Positions 34,107 to 43,702 are shown, counted from the stretch's first letter. The stretch is 64,000 nt of DNA from Thermoleophilaceae bacterium (GCA_036378175.1 DASUWY010000068.1:1-64000), one strand, 5' to 3'. Made by a program: numbers and translations. Notes: generated by a model not told the origin, from the sequence alone.

Positions 34107-34787
34107 GTGGTGGGAAATGTCTTCCTGCTCGCGCTCGCGGCGGCGGTCTACCCGACGCTCTTGGCCGGCGTGATCGTGATCCTCAGCCGGCCGAACCCGG
34201 TCCGCCTGCTGCTCGGCTTCCTGGCCGGCGGCATGGCCGTGAGCGTGATCGCGGGAGTCGTGATCGTCACGTCGCTGCGCGGAAGCCATGCGGTGGTTCC
34301 GTCGAACCACGCCACGCGCCCTGCGATCGACATCGCAGCCGGCGTGGTCTCGCTTGGAGTGGCGGTGGCGCTGCTGCGCGGCCGCTTCAGCCGGGTTGCC
34401 GAATGGCGCGAACGGCGGCGCACGAAGGAGCGTGGTCCCTCGTGGACCGACCGCGCGCTGGGACGCGGTTCAACACTCGTCGCGTTCGGCGTGGGCGTGC
34501 TGCTCAACCTCCCGGGGGTGTGGTACCTCGCCGCGCTGGCGGACATCGCGGCCGCCGAGCTCGAGCCCGCCGAGGAACTGCTGCTCATCCTCGGCTTCAA
34601 CGTCGTGATGTTCGCGCTCGTGGAGATCCCGCTCGTGTTCTACCTGGTGGACGCGGAGCGCGCGCGTAAGTTCGTGGAGTTGGCGTCGGGCTGGGTGCAC
34701 TCGCACGCGCGGCAGGCGGCCGCGACGGTGGCTGCTGTGGTGGGAGTGTGGCTCGTGGCGAAGGGGATCGCGGGCGCCGTCAGCTGA
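34107..34787 (+). CDS. GAP/Sap-family membrane protein
   Basis: 226 residues from GTG 34107. Six spans: the first pair reads LLALAAAVYPTLLAGVIVIL and LLLGFLAGGMAVSVIAGVVIV; the later ones contain GVGVLLNLPGVWYLAAL and FNVVMFALVEIPLVFYLV. This fits the GAP family (mycobacterial Sap, sulfolipid-1-addressing protein), which helps place lipids or glycopeptidolipids at the surface. Substrate here unknown. The 3' end overlaps the convergent LuxR gene by 8 bp. Confidence 0.78.
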   Translation: MVGNVFLLALAAAVYPTLLAGVIVILSRPNPVRLLLGFLAGGMAVSVIAGVVIVTSLRGSHAVVPSNHATRPAIDIAAGVVSLGVAVALLRGRFSRVAEWRERRRTKERGPSWTDRALGRGSTLVAFGVGVLLNLPGVWYLAALADIAAAELEPAEELLLILGFNVVMFALVEIPLVFYLVDAERARKFVELASGWVHSHARQAAATVAAVVGVWLVAKGIAGAVS

Positions 34788-36987
34788 GCGCGTCGAGCGC
34801 GGCGTGGCCCACGCCGGTGTGGGACGCCTCATCGAGCAGGCCCGCCTCGCGTGCGCGCAGCACGGCCTCGCCGCGCGAGGATGCGTCGAGCTTGCGGTAC
34901 ACGGCGCGCGCGTGTGTCTTCACGGTGTTGGAGGACACGTACAGGCGCTCCGCGATCTCCGGGAACGACAGGTGGGTGGGCAGGAACTGGAGCACGCGCA
35001 GCTCCGCCGTGGTCAGCGACCAGTCTCTACCGGCGCTGGTGGCGGCGGACTGGTTCACCTGAGCGCGGCACTCCTTCAGCCAGGCCACGGCCACGGCGGC
35101 GTCCGAGGCGCGTTCGAGATACGCGTCTGTGTCCTCGAGCAGCTGTTGTGCCTGCCGGGAGTCGCCGAGCCGCAGGGCCGCCCGCGCCAGCGCCAGCCGG
35201 CATTCCGCCTCGTACCACGCGCTGAAATCGGCCACGAGCGAAAGCAGGCGCTCCGCCTCCCGAGCGTCCGCCTTCGACGCCTCCACCCGGCCTAGTTGAG
35301 CCTCGACCGACGCGGACACGGCGAGCACAAGGGCGGCGATCGGATACTCGCTGGTGCCGCTGCGCTCCACTTGAGCCTTCGCGCGCGCCGCGAGGCTCTC
35401 CGCCGCGGCGCCGTCGCGGCGCTCGCTCGCGAGCAGGGCAAGTTGGGAGAGGCAGAGCGCCTGGATGATCGGCGTGCTCGCGGCCGCCCGCCGTGCGCCC
35501 TCCTCCAGGCTCGCCCGCGCGGCCTCGCGCCCGCCCGTCAGATGGCTGGACACGCCCTGGAGGAAGTAACCGAGGGCGAGCCACGGGCTCTCCTCCGCCA
35601 TCCCGCTCACCGCGCTTTCCGCCAGCTCACCCATCTGCGCGACGCGATCCTCTCCGGCCGCCGAGCGCAGCAGTTGCGCGTACGGTTCCACCGCGCCCTG
35701 CCCGGCGAGCGAGGCCCAATGCTCCACGAGGCTGCGCTCCCCAGCCATGAAGGCCTGGGCCGCGGCCGTGAGCGCGAGCGTGGGGCTACCTGCCACCCCG
35801 GCGTCGCCGAACGAGCGCAGCCAGCGGCCGACCTGTGCGGTGCGGCCCCAGCCGAGCAGATCCGCCGCCTGCTCCCAGAGGAGCTCTCCCGCACGGTCCG
35901 GGTCGCCCGCGGCGGCCGCGTGCGCGATCGAACGTTCCACGTCGCCGTGCTCCGCAAACCACTCGCTCGCGCGCGCGTGCAGGCCCGGCTCGCTGCCCGG
36001 ATCCTCGTGCCTCAGATCCGCCTGAAGGGCCTGTGCGAACAACCGGTGGCAGCGGAACTCGTCGTCGGCGCGGTCGAGCGGGATGAGCATCGCGTTCATG
36101 CGCGAGAGCCGCTTGAGCATCCGCGCGGAGTCCGCGCGCTCGAGCACGCGGTCGCACGTCGGGCCGGAGAGCCGATCGAGCACCGACGCCCGCCTGAGGA
36201 AGGCGAGGTCCGCGTCAGCGAAGGCGCCGAGCAGCTCGTCCTCGATGTAGTCGCCTATGAACCTGTCGCTGCCGGAGAACGTGGCGAGTGCGCGCGCCGG
36301 GCTGCGCTCCTCGAGCGCCGCGAGCACGGCGAGGGCGAGGGCGGCCGGCCACCCCTCGGTGCGGTGGACGAGCAGCTCGAGGTCCTCGCGGTCGAGCGCC
36401 AGGCCGTGGGCGCTCACGAGCGCGGAAGCCTCGCGCACGCTCATCGCCAGGTCCGTCGCGCGCAGCTCGAGCAGCAGCCCCTCCGCGCGCAGCGTTCCGA
36501 GCCCCAGCTGGGGCTCGGAGCGCGAGGCCACGGCGATCCTCGACCCGGGAGCGAGCCGCTCGATCAGCTCGCGGAGGAGCTGCATCGAGCCGGGCGAGCG
36601 CAGCGCCTCCGCCCGGTCGATCGCGAGCACGAAGCTTCGCGCAGGCTGTGCGACCGCACCAGGCAGCTTGGCGGCCACGTTCTTCTTCGTTATCCCCGCC
36701 GCGGCCAGAGCCTCCGCGATCGACCTCGCGAAGTGGCTTGGATCGTTGTCCGCTTCGGTGGCGAGCACCCACGCGAACGGGCGCCGCGAGCTTCGCCCCC
36801 ATTCGCCGAGCAGCGTGGTCTTCCCATAACCGGCCGGCGCCACGAGCAATGAGAGCGGCACATCCGCGGCCCCCGCCAGACGTGCCACGAGGTTCGAGCG
36901 CGGAACCATCCCGCGGGATACCGGCGCTGGCGCGGGCGCGTGAGCCCGACGGCGAACCACCGGCCTCTCGACCGCAGCGACGCTCAT
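34780..36987 (-). CDS. LuxR-family ATP-binding regulator, MalT-like (LAL type)
   Basis: 735 residues from ATG 36987; the open frame extends further without homology. A STAND NTPase domain carries Walker A PAGYGKTT (residues 51-58) and a Walker B-like FVLAIDRAEAL. A long helical-repeat region follows. The C-terminal LuxR helix-turn-helix reads LSFPEIAERLYVSSNTVKTHARAVYRKL in two turns. Such regulators sense a ligand and ATP before activating transcription. It is divergent from a histidine kinase gene across 179 bp. Confidence 0.9.
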   Translation of the reverse strand: MSVAAVERPVVRRRAHAPAPAPVSRGMVPRSNLVARLAGAADVPLSLLVAPAGYGKTTLLGEWGRSSRRPFAWVLATEADNDPSHFARSIAEALAAAGITKKNVAAKLPGAVAQPARSFVLAIDRAEALRSPGSMQLLRELIERLAPGSRIAVASRSEPQLGLGTLRAEGLLLELRATDLAMSVREASALVSAHGLALDREDLELLVHRTEGWPAALALAVLAALEERSPARALATFSGSDRFIGDYIEDELLGAFADADLAFLRRASVLDRLSGPTCDRVLERADSARMLKRLSRMNAMLIPLDRADDEFRCHRLFAQALQADLRHEDPGSEPGLHARASEWFAEHGDVERSIAHAAAAGDPDRAGELLWEQAADLLGWGRTAQVGRWLRSFGDAGVAGSPTLALTAAAQAFMAGERSLVEHWASLAGQGAVEPYAQLLRSAAGEDRVAQMGELAESAVSGMAEESPWLALGYFLQGVSSHLTGGREAARASLEEGARRAAASTPIIQALCLSQLALLASERRDGAAAESLAARAKAQVERSGTSEYPIAALVLAVSASVEAQLGRVEASKADAREAERLLSLVADFSAWYEAECRLALARAALRLGDSRQAQQLLEDTDAYLERASDAAVAVAWLKECRAQVNQSAATSAGRDWSLTTAELRVLQFLPTHLSFPEIAERLYVSSNTVKTHARAVYRKLDASSRGEAVLRAREAGLLDEASHTGVGHAALDALS

Positions 36988-37166
36988 CGCCTCGACTCCT
37001 GCATTTGGAGAGCATCCCCCCGTCCACGCCGCCGAGCCAAGGGCGCTCGCCCCCAGGTTCCGGTAGGCGGGCACTACCCGAGCCGAGGGCACATACGTAG
37101 CCGGGGCAATGCACGTGTCCGCACCCTTGCCGCGCGCGACCGGTTGGCGACAGCCTGTCCATCGAA

Positions 37167-39680
37167 GTGGCCCACATACACGCAGTACGTGCCAGGCGCA
37201 GGACCACCGCGTGGAGCAGCAGGACGGTGGCGCTGGTAGGCGCGTGCGCGGCCGCGTTGACCGCGACGGCCGTGGTGGTCTCCCTGGCATCGTCCATCAA
37301 CCACCACCGCGGGCTTGTGGCCGTCTCCCACGCGCTGCTGATCGCGACTCCAGTGGCGGTTGGCCTCTACGCGCTGCGGCGGCAGCCGGAGAATCGCTTC
37401 GCCCGGCTGCTGATCGCCGCCGGATTCCTGTGGGCGCCGAGCCTGCTCGCGGCGTCTTCGAACTCCACCCTCTACAGCCTTGGCCGCGTGGCGGGCTGGA
37501 TGGTCTCTCTCACTCTCGTGGGACTGGTGCTCGCGTTCCCAGCGGGACGGCTGGAAGACCGCGCGTCCCGGACGGTCGTGCTGGTGGCGGCGGCGCTGGT
37601 GGTGTTTCTGTACCTGCCCACCGTGCTTCTCAGCGCGCACTATCCGGAACCCAGCCCATGGAGCGGATGCCGGCACGCCTGCCCGCCGAACGCATTCGCC
37701 GTGACTCATCCGGAGCCACACGTGATGTCCGCGCTGATCGAGCCGGCCCGGGAGGTGCTGGCGGTTGCCGTCTTCCTGGCCGCGGCCGCGATCCTCGCCC
37801 TGCGGATCGGGCGCGCCTCCCGCCTGATGCGCCAGACGCTCACGCCCGTGCTCGTCACGGCGATATTCGCGCTCGGCACCGAGGCCGCATTCCTCGTGGC
37901 GAGGCGGGTGGACAAGTGGTCGGGCGTTACCGAGGCGGTGGGCTTCGTGTCCGTGCTGGCGGCGTCGGCCGTGGTGCTGGGGTTCCTGGTTGGGCTGCTC
38001 CGCTGGCGACTGCGCGCCACCACGGCGCTGCGCCGTCTTGCCGACGAGTTCGGTCATGCCCGCAGCCGCGCGGGAGTCCGCGCCCTCATCGCAAACACGA
38101 TCGGCGACCCGTCGCTCGAGATCGCCTACTGGAGCGAGCATCCCGGCCGCTGGGTCGATGCCGCCGGCACGCCGGTCACGCTGCCGCGCGACGACCCCAC
38201 CCGCGCGGTGACGGAGGTGGGCGCCCAGGGCGAGACGGTCGCCGCCCTGATTCACGACGCCGCGCTCGAGCCGGAGCCGGCGCTGCGCGAGGTGGCGAGC
38301 GGGTTCGCGCTGATGGCGCTCGAGAACCAGCGGCTCGACGCCGAGCTGCGAGCGTCGCTGCGCGAGCTGCGTGAGTCGCGCGCGCGCATCCTCACCGCCG
38401 TCGACGTCGAGCGCTCGCGCATAGAGCGCGACCTCCACGATGGGGCCCAGCAGCGGCTCGTGGCACTGCGCGTGGCCCTGCAGACGGCGGCCGACGTGGC
38501 GGAACGGGACACCCGGGCGGCCACCCAGCTGCTCGACGGGCTGGGGGACGACGTGGAGGCAACGCTCGACGAGCTGCGCTCCCTCGCGCGCGGCGTATAC
38601 CCGCCACTGCTGGCCGACCACGGGATCGGCGAGGCCCTGCGCCTGGCCGCCCAGGCCGGCCCGCTGGACACGACCGTGAGGTCGCGCGGAGTGGGTCGCT
38701 ACTCGCAGCAGGTGGAAGCGGCGGTGTACTTCTGCTGCCTCGAGGCGCTGCAGAACGCGGCGAAGCACTCCGGTGCCCGCCACGCGACCGTCACGCTGTC
38801 GGAGGACGAGGACCTTCGCTTCGAGGTGCGCGACGACGGGCTCGGCATCCGCGACCCCAGCGTCCGCGGCGCCGGCCTCGACAACATGCGCGACCGGATC
38901 GTGTCGCTGGGCGGCAGGCTCACGATCGAGTCGGCGTCCGGCCAGGGCACCCGCGTGATCGGCACCGTGCCGGTGGGCGTGGCCCAGCTCACGCCGGACG
39001 TGGAGATGCTCTTCCAGCGCACCACGGACGCACTGGACGACTGCTTCGCCCTGTACCGCGCCGTCCGCGACTCGAACGGCCAGGTGGTGGATTTCATCGT
39101 CGAGCATCTGAATGACGCCGCCTGTCGCGAGACCGGGCGGGCGCGCGAGCTGCAGGTGGGCCGGACTCTCGGCCGGCTCGAGCTCGGCTACCTCGCCTCG
39201 GAGGAGTTCGAGTGGCATTGCCAGGCGCTCGAGGCGGACGGCCCGAGCACGCTGGAGGACCTGGATTACGACACGAACGAGAACGGCCGCCGCCTGCGCA
39301 AGGCATACGAGGTCCGCGCCGCCCCGCTCGGCGGCGGACGCCTCGCCGTCACGTGGCGCGACATCACCGAGCGAAAGCGCAGGGAGCAGGAGCTGCTTCT
39401 GCAGTCCACCGCCCTCTCGAGCATGGCGGAGGGGGTGGCGCTGATCCGGTGCTCGGACGGCGTGATCGTGTACGCCAACCCCCGCTTCGCCGAGGTGTTC
39501 GGCTATGAGCCCGACGAGCTGCCCGGCCTGCACGCGGCCGATCTGCGCTGGAACACGGAGCTCGACCAGGGAAAGGTGTGGGTGACGGTGCAGCAGGACG
39601 TGATCACGCCCCGCCAGGACGGAGATGGGGCAGCGGGTGCCCGCCACCCCGCGAAACGCAGGACTACATCCTCGCGCTGA
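37167..39680 (+). CDS. Membrane histidine kinase with C-terminal PAS domains
   Basis: 837 residues from GTG 37167. About seven spans lie in residues 20-290, then a coiled segment, HisKA_3 with IERDLHDGAQQRL (His424) and HATPase_c with ALQNAAKHSGARH and VRDDGLGIRD. Unusually, two PAS-like segments follow the catalytic domain: one around residues 615-740 ending in TWRDITERKRR, and a second (MAEGVALIRCSDGVIVYANPRF) that stops after about 50 residues. The tail is basic and without homology. A truncated PAS or an old frameshift is possible. The receiver gene starts 34 bp downstream. Confidence 0.88.
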   Translation: MAHIHAVRARRRTTAWSSRTVALVGACAAALTATAVVVSLASSINHHRGLVAVSHALLIATPVAVGLYALRRQPENRFARLLIAAGFLWAPSLLAASSNSTLYSLGRVAGWMVSLTLVGLVLAFPAGRLEDRASRTVVLVAAALVVFLYLPTVLLSAHYPEPSPWSGCRHACPPNAFAVTHPEPHVMSALIEPAREVLAVAVFLAAAAILALRIGRASRLMRQTLTPVLVTAIFALGTEAAFLVARRVDKWSGVTEAVGFVSVLAASAVVLGFLVGLLRWRLRATTALRRLADEFGHARSRAGVRALIANTIGDPSLEIAYWSEHPGRWVDAAGTPVTLPRDDPTRAVTEVGAQGETVAALIHDAALEPEPALREVASGFALMALENQRLDAELRASLRELRESRARILTAVDVERSRIERDLHDGAQQRLVALRVALQTAADVAERDTRAATQLLDGLGDDVEATLDELRSLARGVYPPLLADHGIGEALRLAAQAGPLDTTVRSRGVGRYSQQVEAAVYFCCLEALQNAAKHSGARHATVTLSEDEDLRFEVRDDGLGIRDPSVRGAGLDNMRDRIVSLGGRLTIESASGQGTRVIGTVPVGVAQLTPDVEMLFQRTTDALDDCFALYRAVRDSNGQVVDFIVEHLNDAACRETGRARELQVGRTLGRLELGYLASEEFEWHCQALEADGPSTLEDLDYDTNENGRRLRKAYEVRAAPLGGGRLAVTWRDITERKRREQELLLQSTALSSMAEGVALIRCSDGVIVYANPRFAEVFGYEPDELPGLHAADLRWNTELDQGKVWVTVQQDVITPRQDGDGAAGARHPAKRRTTSSR

Positions 39681-39714
39681 CGGGCAACTGCTGCGATATT
39701 CGACCCCACGCGCG

Positions 39715-40152
39715 ATGACCACCATGAACCTGGCGATCCCACAAGAAGCCGCGACCGGCGCAAGCCGAGCCGAGCGGGCGGACGTGGCGACGCTCGTGGT
39801 GGACGATCAGGCGCCGTTCCGCGAGGTGATGAAGCAGCTGCTGGCGGTCACCCCCGGGTTCAGGTTTGCCGGCGAGGTGAGCTCCGGCGAGGAGGCGGTC
39901 GAAGCGGTCGACAGCCTCTCGCCGCAGCTCGTCCTGATGGACGTGCGGATGCCCGGCATTGGCGGAATCGAGGCCGCGCGCACACTCGCGACGCTGCATC
40001 CCGAGGTGGTGGTGGTCCTGCTTTCGGTACATGGGCCCGAGGAGCTCTCACCCGAGCTCGTGGAGAGCTCCGGCGCCGCGGCGTTCGCGCGCAAGCAGCA
40101 GCTCCGCCCCAAGCTCCTCACGGAGCTGTGGGAGCGGCACGGCTGCCGTTGA
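39715..40152 (+). CDS. Single-domain response regulator (receiver only)
   Basis: 145 residues from ATG 39715. The receiver landmarks are VVDDQAPF (acidic pair), LVLMDVRMPG (phosphoacceptor), LLSVHG and AFARKQQL (lysine). There is no DNA-binding domain, so it should act through protein partners or a phosphorelay. It follows the PAS-bearing histidine kinase, its probable phosphodonor. The 3' end overlaps the convergent RDD gene by 35 bp. Confidence 0.85.
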   Translation: MTTMNLAIPQEAATGASRAERADVATLVVDDQAPFREVMKQLLAVTPGFRFAGEVSSGEEAVEAVDSLSPQLVLMDVRMPGIGGIEAARTLATLHPEVVVVLLSVHGPEELSPELVESSGAAAFARKQQLRPKLLTELWERHGCR

Positions 40153-40675
40153 GACTCGTCACCGCCGGCGGCGTTGCCCGGATCACGACCGTGTCCGCGA
40201 TCCAGTCACCCACCCCGCGCCGGCGTTCGTTGAAGAGGATCGGCACGTAACCGGCGAAGAGCGGCAGCGCTGCCACGAGCAGCCCGATAACGCGAAGGAG
40301 CGCGCGCCTCGGCTTGAGCGCGCCCCCGTCCGCCCGGGTCACGCGAATCTGCATGAGCCTGTTACCGGGCGTCTGCCCGGTGGTCGACCAGAAGGTGGCG
40401 AAGTAGCCGATCACCCACGCGAAGAAGAGCACGCCGCCCACCGCCACGATCACCGAGTGCACCGTCTTCGAGACGGGAAAGATCGAGATCACGAGCGCGG
40501 CCGCGGCGGCCGTGACCGCCGCCACGGTGTTGATGATCGCGGCGTCCACCACGAAGGCGATGGTGCGTGTGACGAGCCCGACGTACTGCGGGCCGGTGGC
40601 CACCGGCGGCGGCGTGCGGTGCACGCGCCGCGCCACGTCCTGCGCGCGGTGCGGCTCGGGCCGGGTGGCTGTCAT
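40118..40675 (-). CDS. RDD-family membrane protein
   Basis: 185 residues. After a polar N-terminus, LVTRTIAFVVDAAIINTVAAV carries the Arg-Asp RDD signature. Further spans and TTGQTPGNRLMQIRVTRADGG follow, another family hallmark, and the C-terminal VGDWIADTVVI supplies the last aspartate. The family's role is poorly defined; some members affect ion exchange. The start overlaps the stop of the upstream gene by one base (TGATG). Confidence 0.88.
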   Translation of the reverse strand: MTATRPEPHRAQDVARRVHRTPPPVATGPQYVGLVTRTIAFVVDAAIINTVAAVTAAAAALVISIFPVSKTVHSVIVAVGGVLFFAWVIGYFATFWSTTGQTPGNRLMQIRVTRADGGALKPRRALLRVIGLLVAALPLFAGYVPILFNERRRGVGDWIADTVVIRATPPAVTSLNGSRAAPTAP

Positions 40676-41334
40676 CAGGATGCGCCCTCAGCCTTCGGCG
40701 CCGGCGGCGGCTTGTTGCGCGCGGCGCGGCGCAGCAGCCGCCGCGCCGCCAGCTCCAGCCGGTCGTCGGCGCTCAGCGAGCGCGTCCGCACCACGCCCGC
40801 CACCTGATCGGCGAAGCCCACGCTCTGGCGCCCGATCGCCTCGGTCACCGCGGGGCTCTGCGCGATCTCGTCCACGAGCAGCCAGAGGTCCTCGCTCTCG
40901 AGCAGCCGCGCCACGGCCTCGTCCATCAGCGGGCCCTGCATCACGCGCGCCACCATGCGCTCCGCGGCAGCGCTCTCCAGCACGCGCTGCGCGATCCGGT
41001 CCATGGTCTCGCTCGCCAGCACGCGGTCCACCAGCCGCTCGATCTCGCCGCTCGCCACCACCGGATCCCCCACGCGCTCGATCACCTCGTAGCGCGGCAC
41101 GTCACGGCCGATCTGCTCGAGCAGCGGGCCCGCGAGAACGCGATCCGCCACGTGGGCGACCAGCGCGGACTCGAGCACGCGGTCCGCCACCTCCATCGCC
41201 AGGCGCGAGGACACCACGGTGTCCACGGCGGCGATGGTCGCGCGGCTCGCCAGGTCTTCGCCGCGGCGGGCGGCGGAGCCGCCGAGAGCGAGCCCTCGTC
41301 CGAGGACGCTCGAGATGGGCTGCGTCACACGCAT
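40675..41334 (-). CDS. Alanine-rich amphipathic-repeat protein, function unknown
   Basis: 219 residues from ATG 41334. Repeating units of about 24-30 residues recur: VADRVLESALVAHVADRVLAG, LVDRVLASETMDRIAQRVLES, and MVARVMQGPLMDEAVARLLES. They suggest stacked amphipathic helices, possibly membrane-surface binding. No known domain. It is translationally coupled to the RDD protein, so the two may work together. The C-terminus is basic and proline-rich. Confidence 0.65.
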   Translation of the reverse strand: MRVTQPISSVLGRGLALGGSAARRGEDLASRATIAAVDTVVSSRLAMEVADRVLESALVAHVADRVLAGPLLEQIGRDVPRYEVIERVGDPVVASGEIERLVDRVLASETMDRIAQRVLESAAAERMVARVMQGPLMDEAVARLLESEDLWLLVDEIAQSPAVTEAIGRQSVGFADQVAGVVRTRSLSADDRLELAARRLLRRAARNKPPPAPKAEGAS

Positions 41335-41455
41335 TTCGTGTCCTCGGAGCCATCCTCCCAGCGCGCGCGAGCCGTGGCTAGGGTGCGTGCACCCCCATCC
41401 GATGCAGGCACGCCCTCTTGCCAGCGCAGATGCGCGGTGGGAGTCTCGGCATCGC

Positions 41456-42895
41456 ATGACGCTCGTGACCCCGCAGCCGGAGCACCCTCACGAGATCGAG
41501 TCGGTGGCGCATCTCAGTCCCGACGACCGCGTCGAGCGCGGACGCGCCGCCCGGCGCGAGACGTCCCGTTCCAGCCACGCCGAATGGAGCGCGCCAAGCG
41601 ACCGGCGGGATCCGATCGAACTGCTCGAGCAGCAGGGCAAGACACGGCTGCCGGAGCTGCTGCCGATTCGGTACGGACGCATGGCGGCGTCGGCCTTCGC
41701 CTTCTACCGCGGCGGTGCCTACATCATGTCGGCAGACCTCGCGCACACGCCCACGTCCGGGCTGCGCGCGCAGCTCTGCGGCGATGCCCATCTGTCGAAC
41801 TTTGGCGGCTTCGCGTCTCCCGAGCGCGAGCTGCTCTTCGATCTGAACGACTTCGACGAGACGCTGCCCGGGCCGTGGGAGTGGGACGTGAAACGGCTGG
41901 TGGCGAGCATCGCCGTCGCAGGCCGCGACCGCGGCTTCTCGGCAAAGCAGCGCCGCACCATCCTCGAGGGCACGGTGCGGGGGTACCGAGAGACGATGCA
42001 GGAGGTCGCACAGCTCGGCGAGCTCGCGATCTGGTACCTGCGCGTGGACGTGAGCATGTTGCAGCAGCGGCTCGGCGCCGAAGCCACGGCTCAGCAGGCG
42101 CGTCGCTTCGAGAAGCAGATCGCGAAGGCGCGGCGAAAGGACAGCACCCGCGCGTTCACCAAGCTTGCGTCCACCTCGGACGGAGATCCGAAGATCATCA
42201 GCGACCCGCCGCTCATCGTCCCCATACGGGAACTGGTGCCGCCAGACGAGGCCGCGGAGATCGCGAGCGGAATGGCGGGCCTGATCGACGCCTACCGCAA
42301 GAGCCTCCCGGACTACCGGAGGAAGCTGCTCGACCGCTACCGCTTCGCGGACATCGGGCGGAAGGTGGTGGGCGTGGGAAGCGTGGGCACGCGCGCGTGG
42401 GTGATTCTCATGATCGGGCGCGACTCGGGCGATCCCCTCTTCCTACAGGCGAAGGAGGCGCGGCCGTCCGTGCTCGAGCCCTTCGTCGGAAGGAGCGAAT
42501 TCGGCAATCAGGGCAAGCGGGTGGTGGAGGGCCAGCGGCTGATGCAGGCCGCAAGCGACGTGTTCCTCGGCTGGCTCCGCGCCACCGGAATCGACGGCAA
42601 ACGCCGCGACTTCTACCTGCGCCAGCTCTGGGACTGGAAGACCTCGGCAGACATCGAGACGATGCTCCCGTCCGGCATGGCGATGTACGGCCAGATCTGC
42701 GGCGCCACGCTCGCGCGCGCGCACGCCCGCTCCGGCGACTCGATCGCCATCGCCGCCTACCTCGGCCGCGGTGACAGCTTCGACCGCGCGCTGTGCGAGT
42801 TCGCCGAGGCGTACGCGGACCAGAACGAGCAGGACCACCGGCTGCTGCTCGAGGCGATCGAGAGCGGCCGTCTCGAGGCGGTGGCGGGCATCTAG
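41456..42895 (+). CDS. DUF2252 protein
   Basis: 479 residues from ATG 41456; the frame extends upstream without homology. Motifs of the family are clear: RYGRMAASAFAFYRGGA, LCGDAHLSNFGGF, LFDLNDFDETLPGPWEWDVKRL, and late ARAHARSGD. The GDxHxxNF and D-F/N-DFD pattern resembles aminoglycoside-phosphotransferase/kinase folds, so a kinase activity is plausible but unproven. It stands alone, divergent from the repeat-protein gene. The stop shares a CTAG with the MBL gene. Confidence 0.85.
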   Translation: MTLVTPQPEHPHEIESVAHLSPDDRVERGRAARRETSRSSHAEWSAPSDRRDPIELLEQQGKTRLPELLPIRYGRMAASAFAFYRGGAYIMSADLAHTPTSGLRAQLCGDAHLSNFGGFASPERELLFDLNDFDETLPGPWEWDVKRLVASIAVAGRDRGFSAKQRRTILEGTVRGYRETMQEVAQLGELAIWYLRVDVSMLQQRLGAEATAQQARRFEKQIAKARRKDSTRAFTKLASTSDGDPKIISDPPLIVPIRELVPPDEAAEIASGMAGLIDAYRKSLPDYRRKLLDRYRFADIGRKVVGVGSVGTRAWVILMIGRDSGDPLFLQAKEARPSVLEPFVGRSEFGNQGKRVVEGQRLMQAASDVFLGWLRATGIDGKRRDFYLRQLWDWKTSADIETMLPSGMAMYGQICGATLARAHARSGDSIAIAAYLGRGDSFDRALCEFAEAYADQNEQDHRLLLEAIESGRLEAVAGI

Positions 42896-43629
42896 ACCGT
42901 CGTCCGCTCGCCCGGCCGGAGAACGCGCACCTCCACCTGAGGCGCCTCCCGTGCGGCGAGCTCGGCGAACCGTTGAGGCGGCGTCTCGCTCGCGCGCCCG
43001 GGGCCGACCGGCCGCGGCATCGCGAGCGTGCCCCAGTGGATCGGGATCGCCACGCGCGGGGAGATGATCGCCGCGGCCTGCGCTGCCCTGGCAGGGTCGA
43101 GATGCCCGGGGCCGAGCTTGGTGCCCCACCCCCACACCGGCAGAAGCGCGACGTCCACACCGCGCAGCTCAGCCATCTCGTCGAAGAGGTCGGTGTCTCC
43201 GGCGAAGTACACGCTCTTCGACCCGCGGACGACAAAGCCGAGCGGCTCGGCGGTGGGGCCGAGTGGATAGCGGTGGTCCTCGTGCCGGGCGCGCACGCCG
43301 AGCACCTCCAGCGCGCCGAGCGGAAGTGCCTCACCGGCACTCAGCTCGCGCGCATCCCGCACCCGGTGCCGGCGCAGCCATCCTGCCGCCCCGCGCGGGG
43401 CGACCACCGGTGCCGTGATGCGGCGCAAGGACGCAGGGTCGGCATGGTCGGCGTGCAGGTGCGAGAGCAGCACCGCGTCGACGTCCCGCGCGGCGTCCGG
43501 GCGCACCGGTGGCACCACCCGAACGAGCGGTCCGGTGCGCCGCCTGAGCAGCGGATCGGTGATCACGCGCACGCCGTCCAGCTCGATCAGCACGCTGGCA
43601 TGGCCGAGCCACTCGATCTCGAGGGGCAT
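42892..43629 (-). CDS. Metallo-beta-lactamase-fold hydrolase (UlaG/NAPE-PLD-like)
   Basis: 245 residues from ATG 43629. The metal site HLHADHAD (HxHxDH) near residue 57 is followed by YFAGDTDLF (metal-bridging aspartate) and PIHWGTL (final histidine). The N-terminus WLGHASVLIELDGVRVITDP is typical of the UlaG/YfhI-like branch that opens lactones or cleaves phosphodiesters. Substrate unknown. No operon partner on this strand. Confidence 0.88.
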   Translation of the reverse strand: MPLEIEWLGHASVLIELDGVRVITDPLLRRRTGPLVRVVPPVRPDAARDVDAVLLSHLHADHADPASLRRITAPVVAPRGAAGWLRRHRVRDARELSAGEALPLGALEVLGVRARHEDHRYPLGPTAEPLGFVVRGSKSVYFAGDTDLFDEMAELRGVDVALLPVWGWGTKLGPGHLDPARAAQAAAIISPRVAIPIHWGTLAMPRPVGPGRASETPPQRFAELAAREAPQVEVRVLRPGERTTV

Positions 43630-43702
43630 TGCGCAAGCGTGCCACGAACACTGTGGTGCGGCCACCATTGCCGCGCGCCCGCCGGGGCAGGAAGCTCTCG
43701 CC

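Noticed and set aside
39540-39715. Frameshift joining the histidine kinase tail to a complete second PAS domain
   Set aside because: I read the other two forward frames through this stretch and found no convincing PAS continuation, so a frameshift is only a possibility.
37074-39725. 883-codon open frame on the minus strand
   Set aside because: Antisense shadow of the histidine kinase gene; repetitive Arg/His/Gln composition without motifs.
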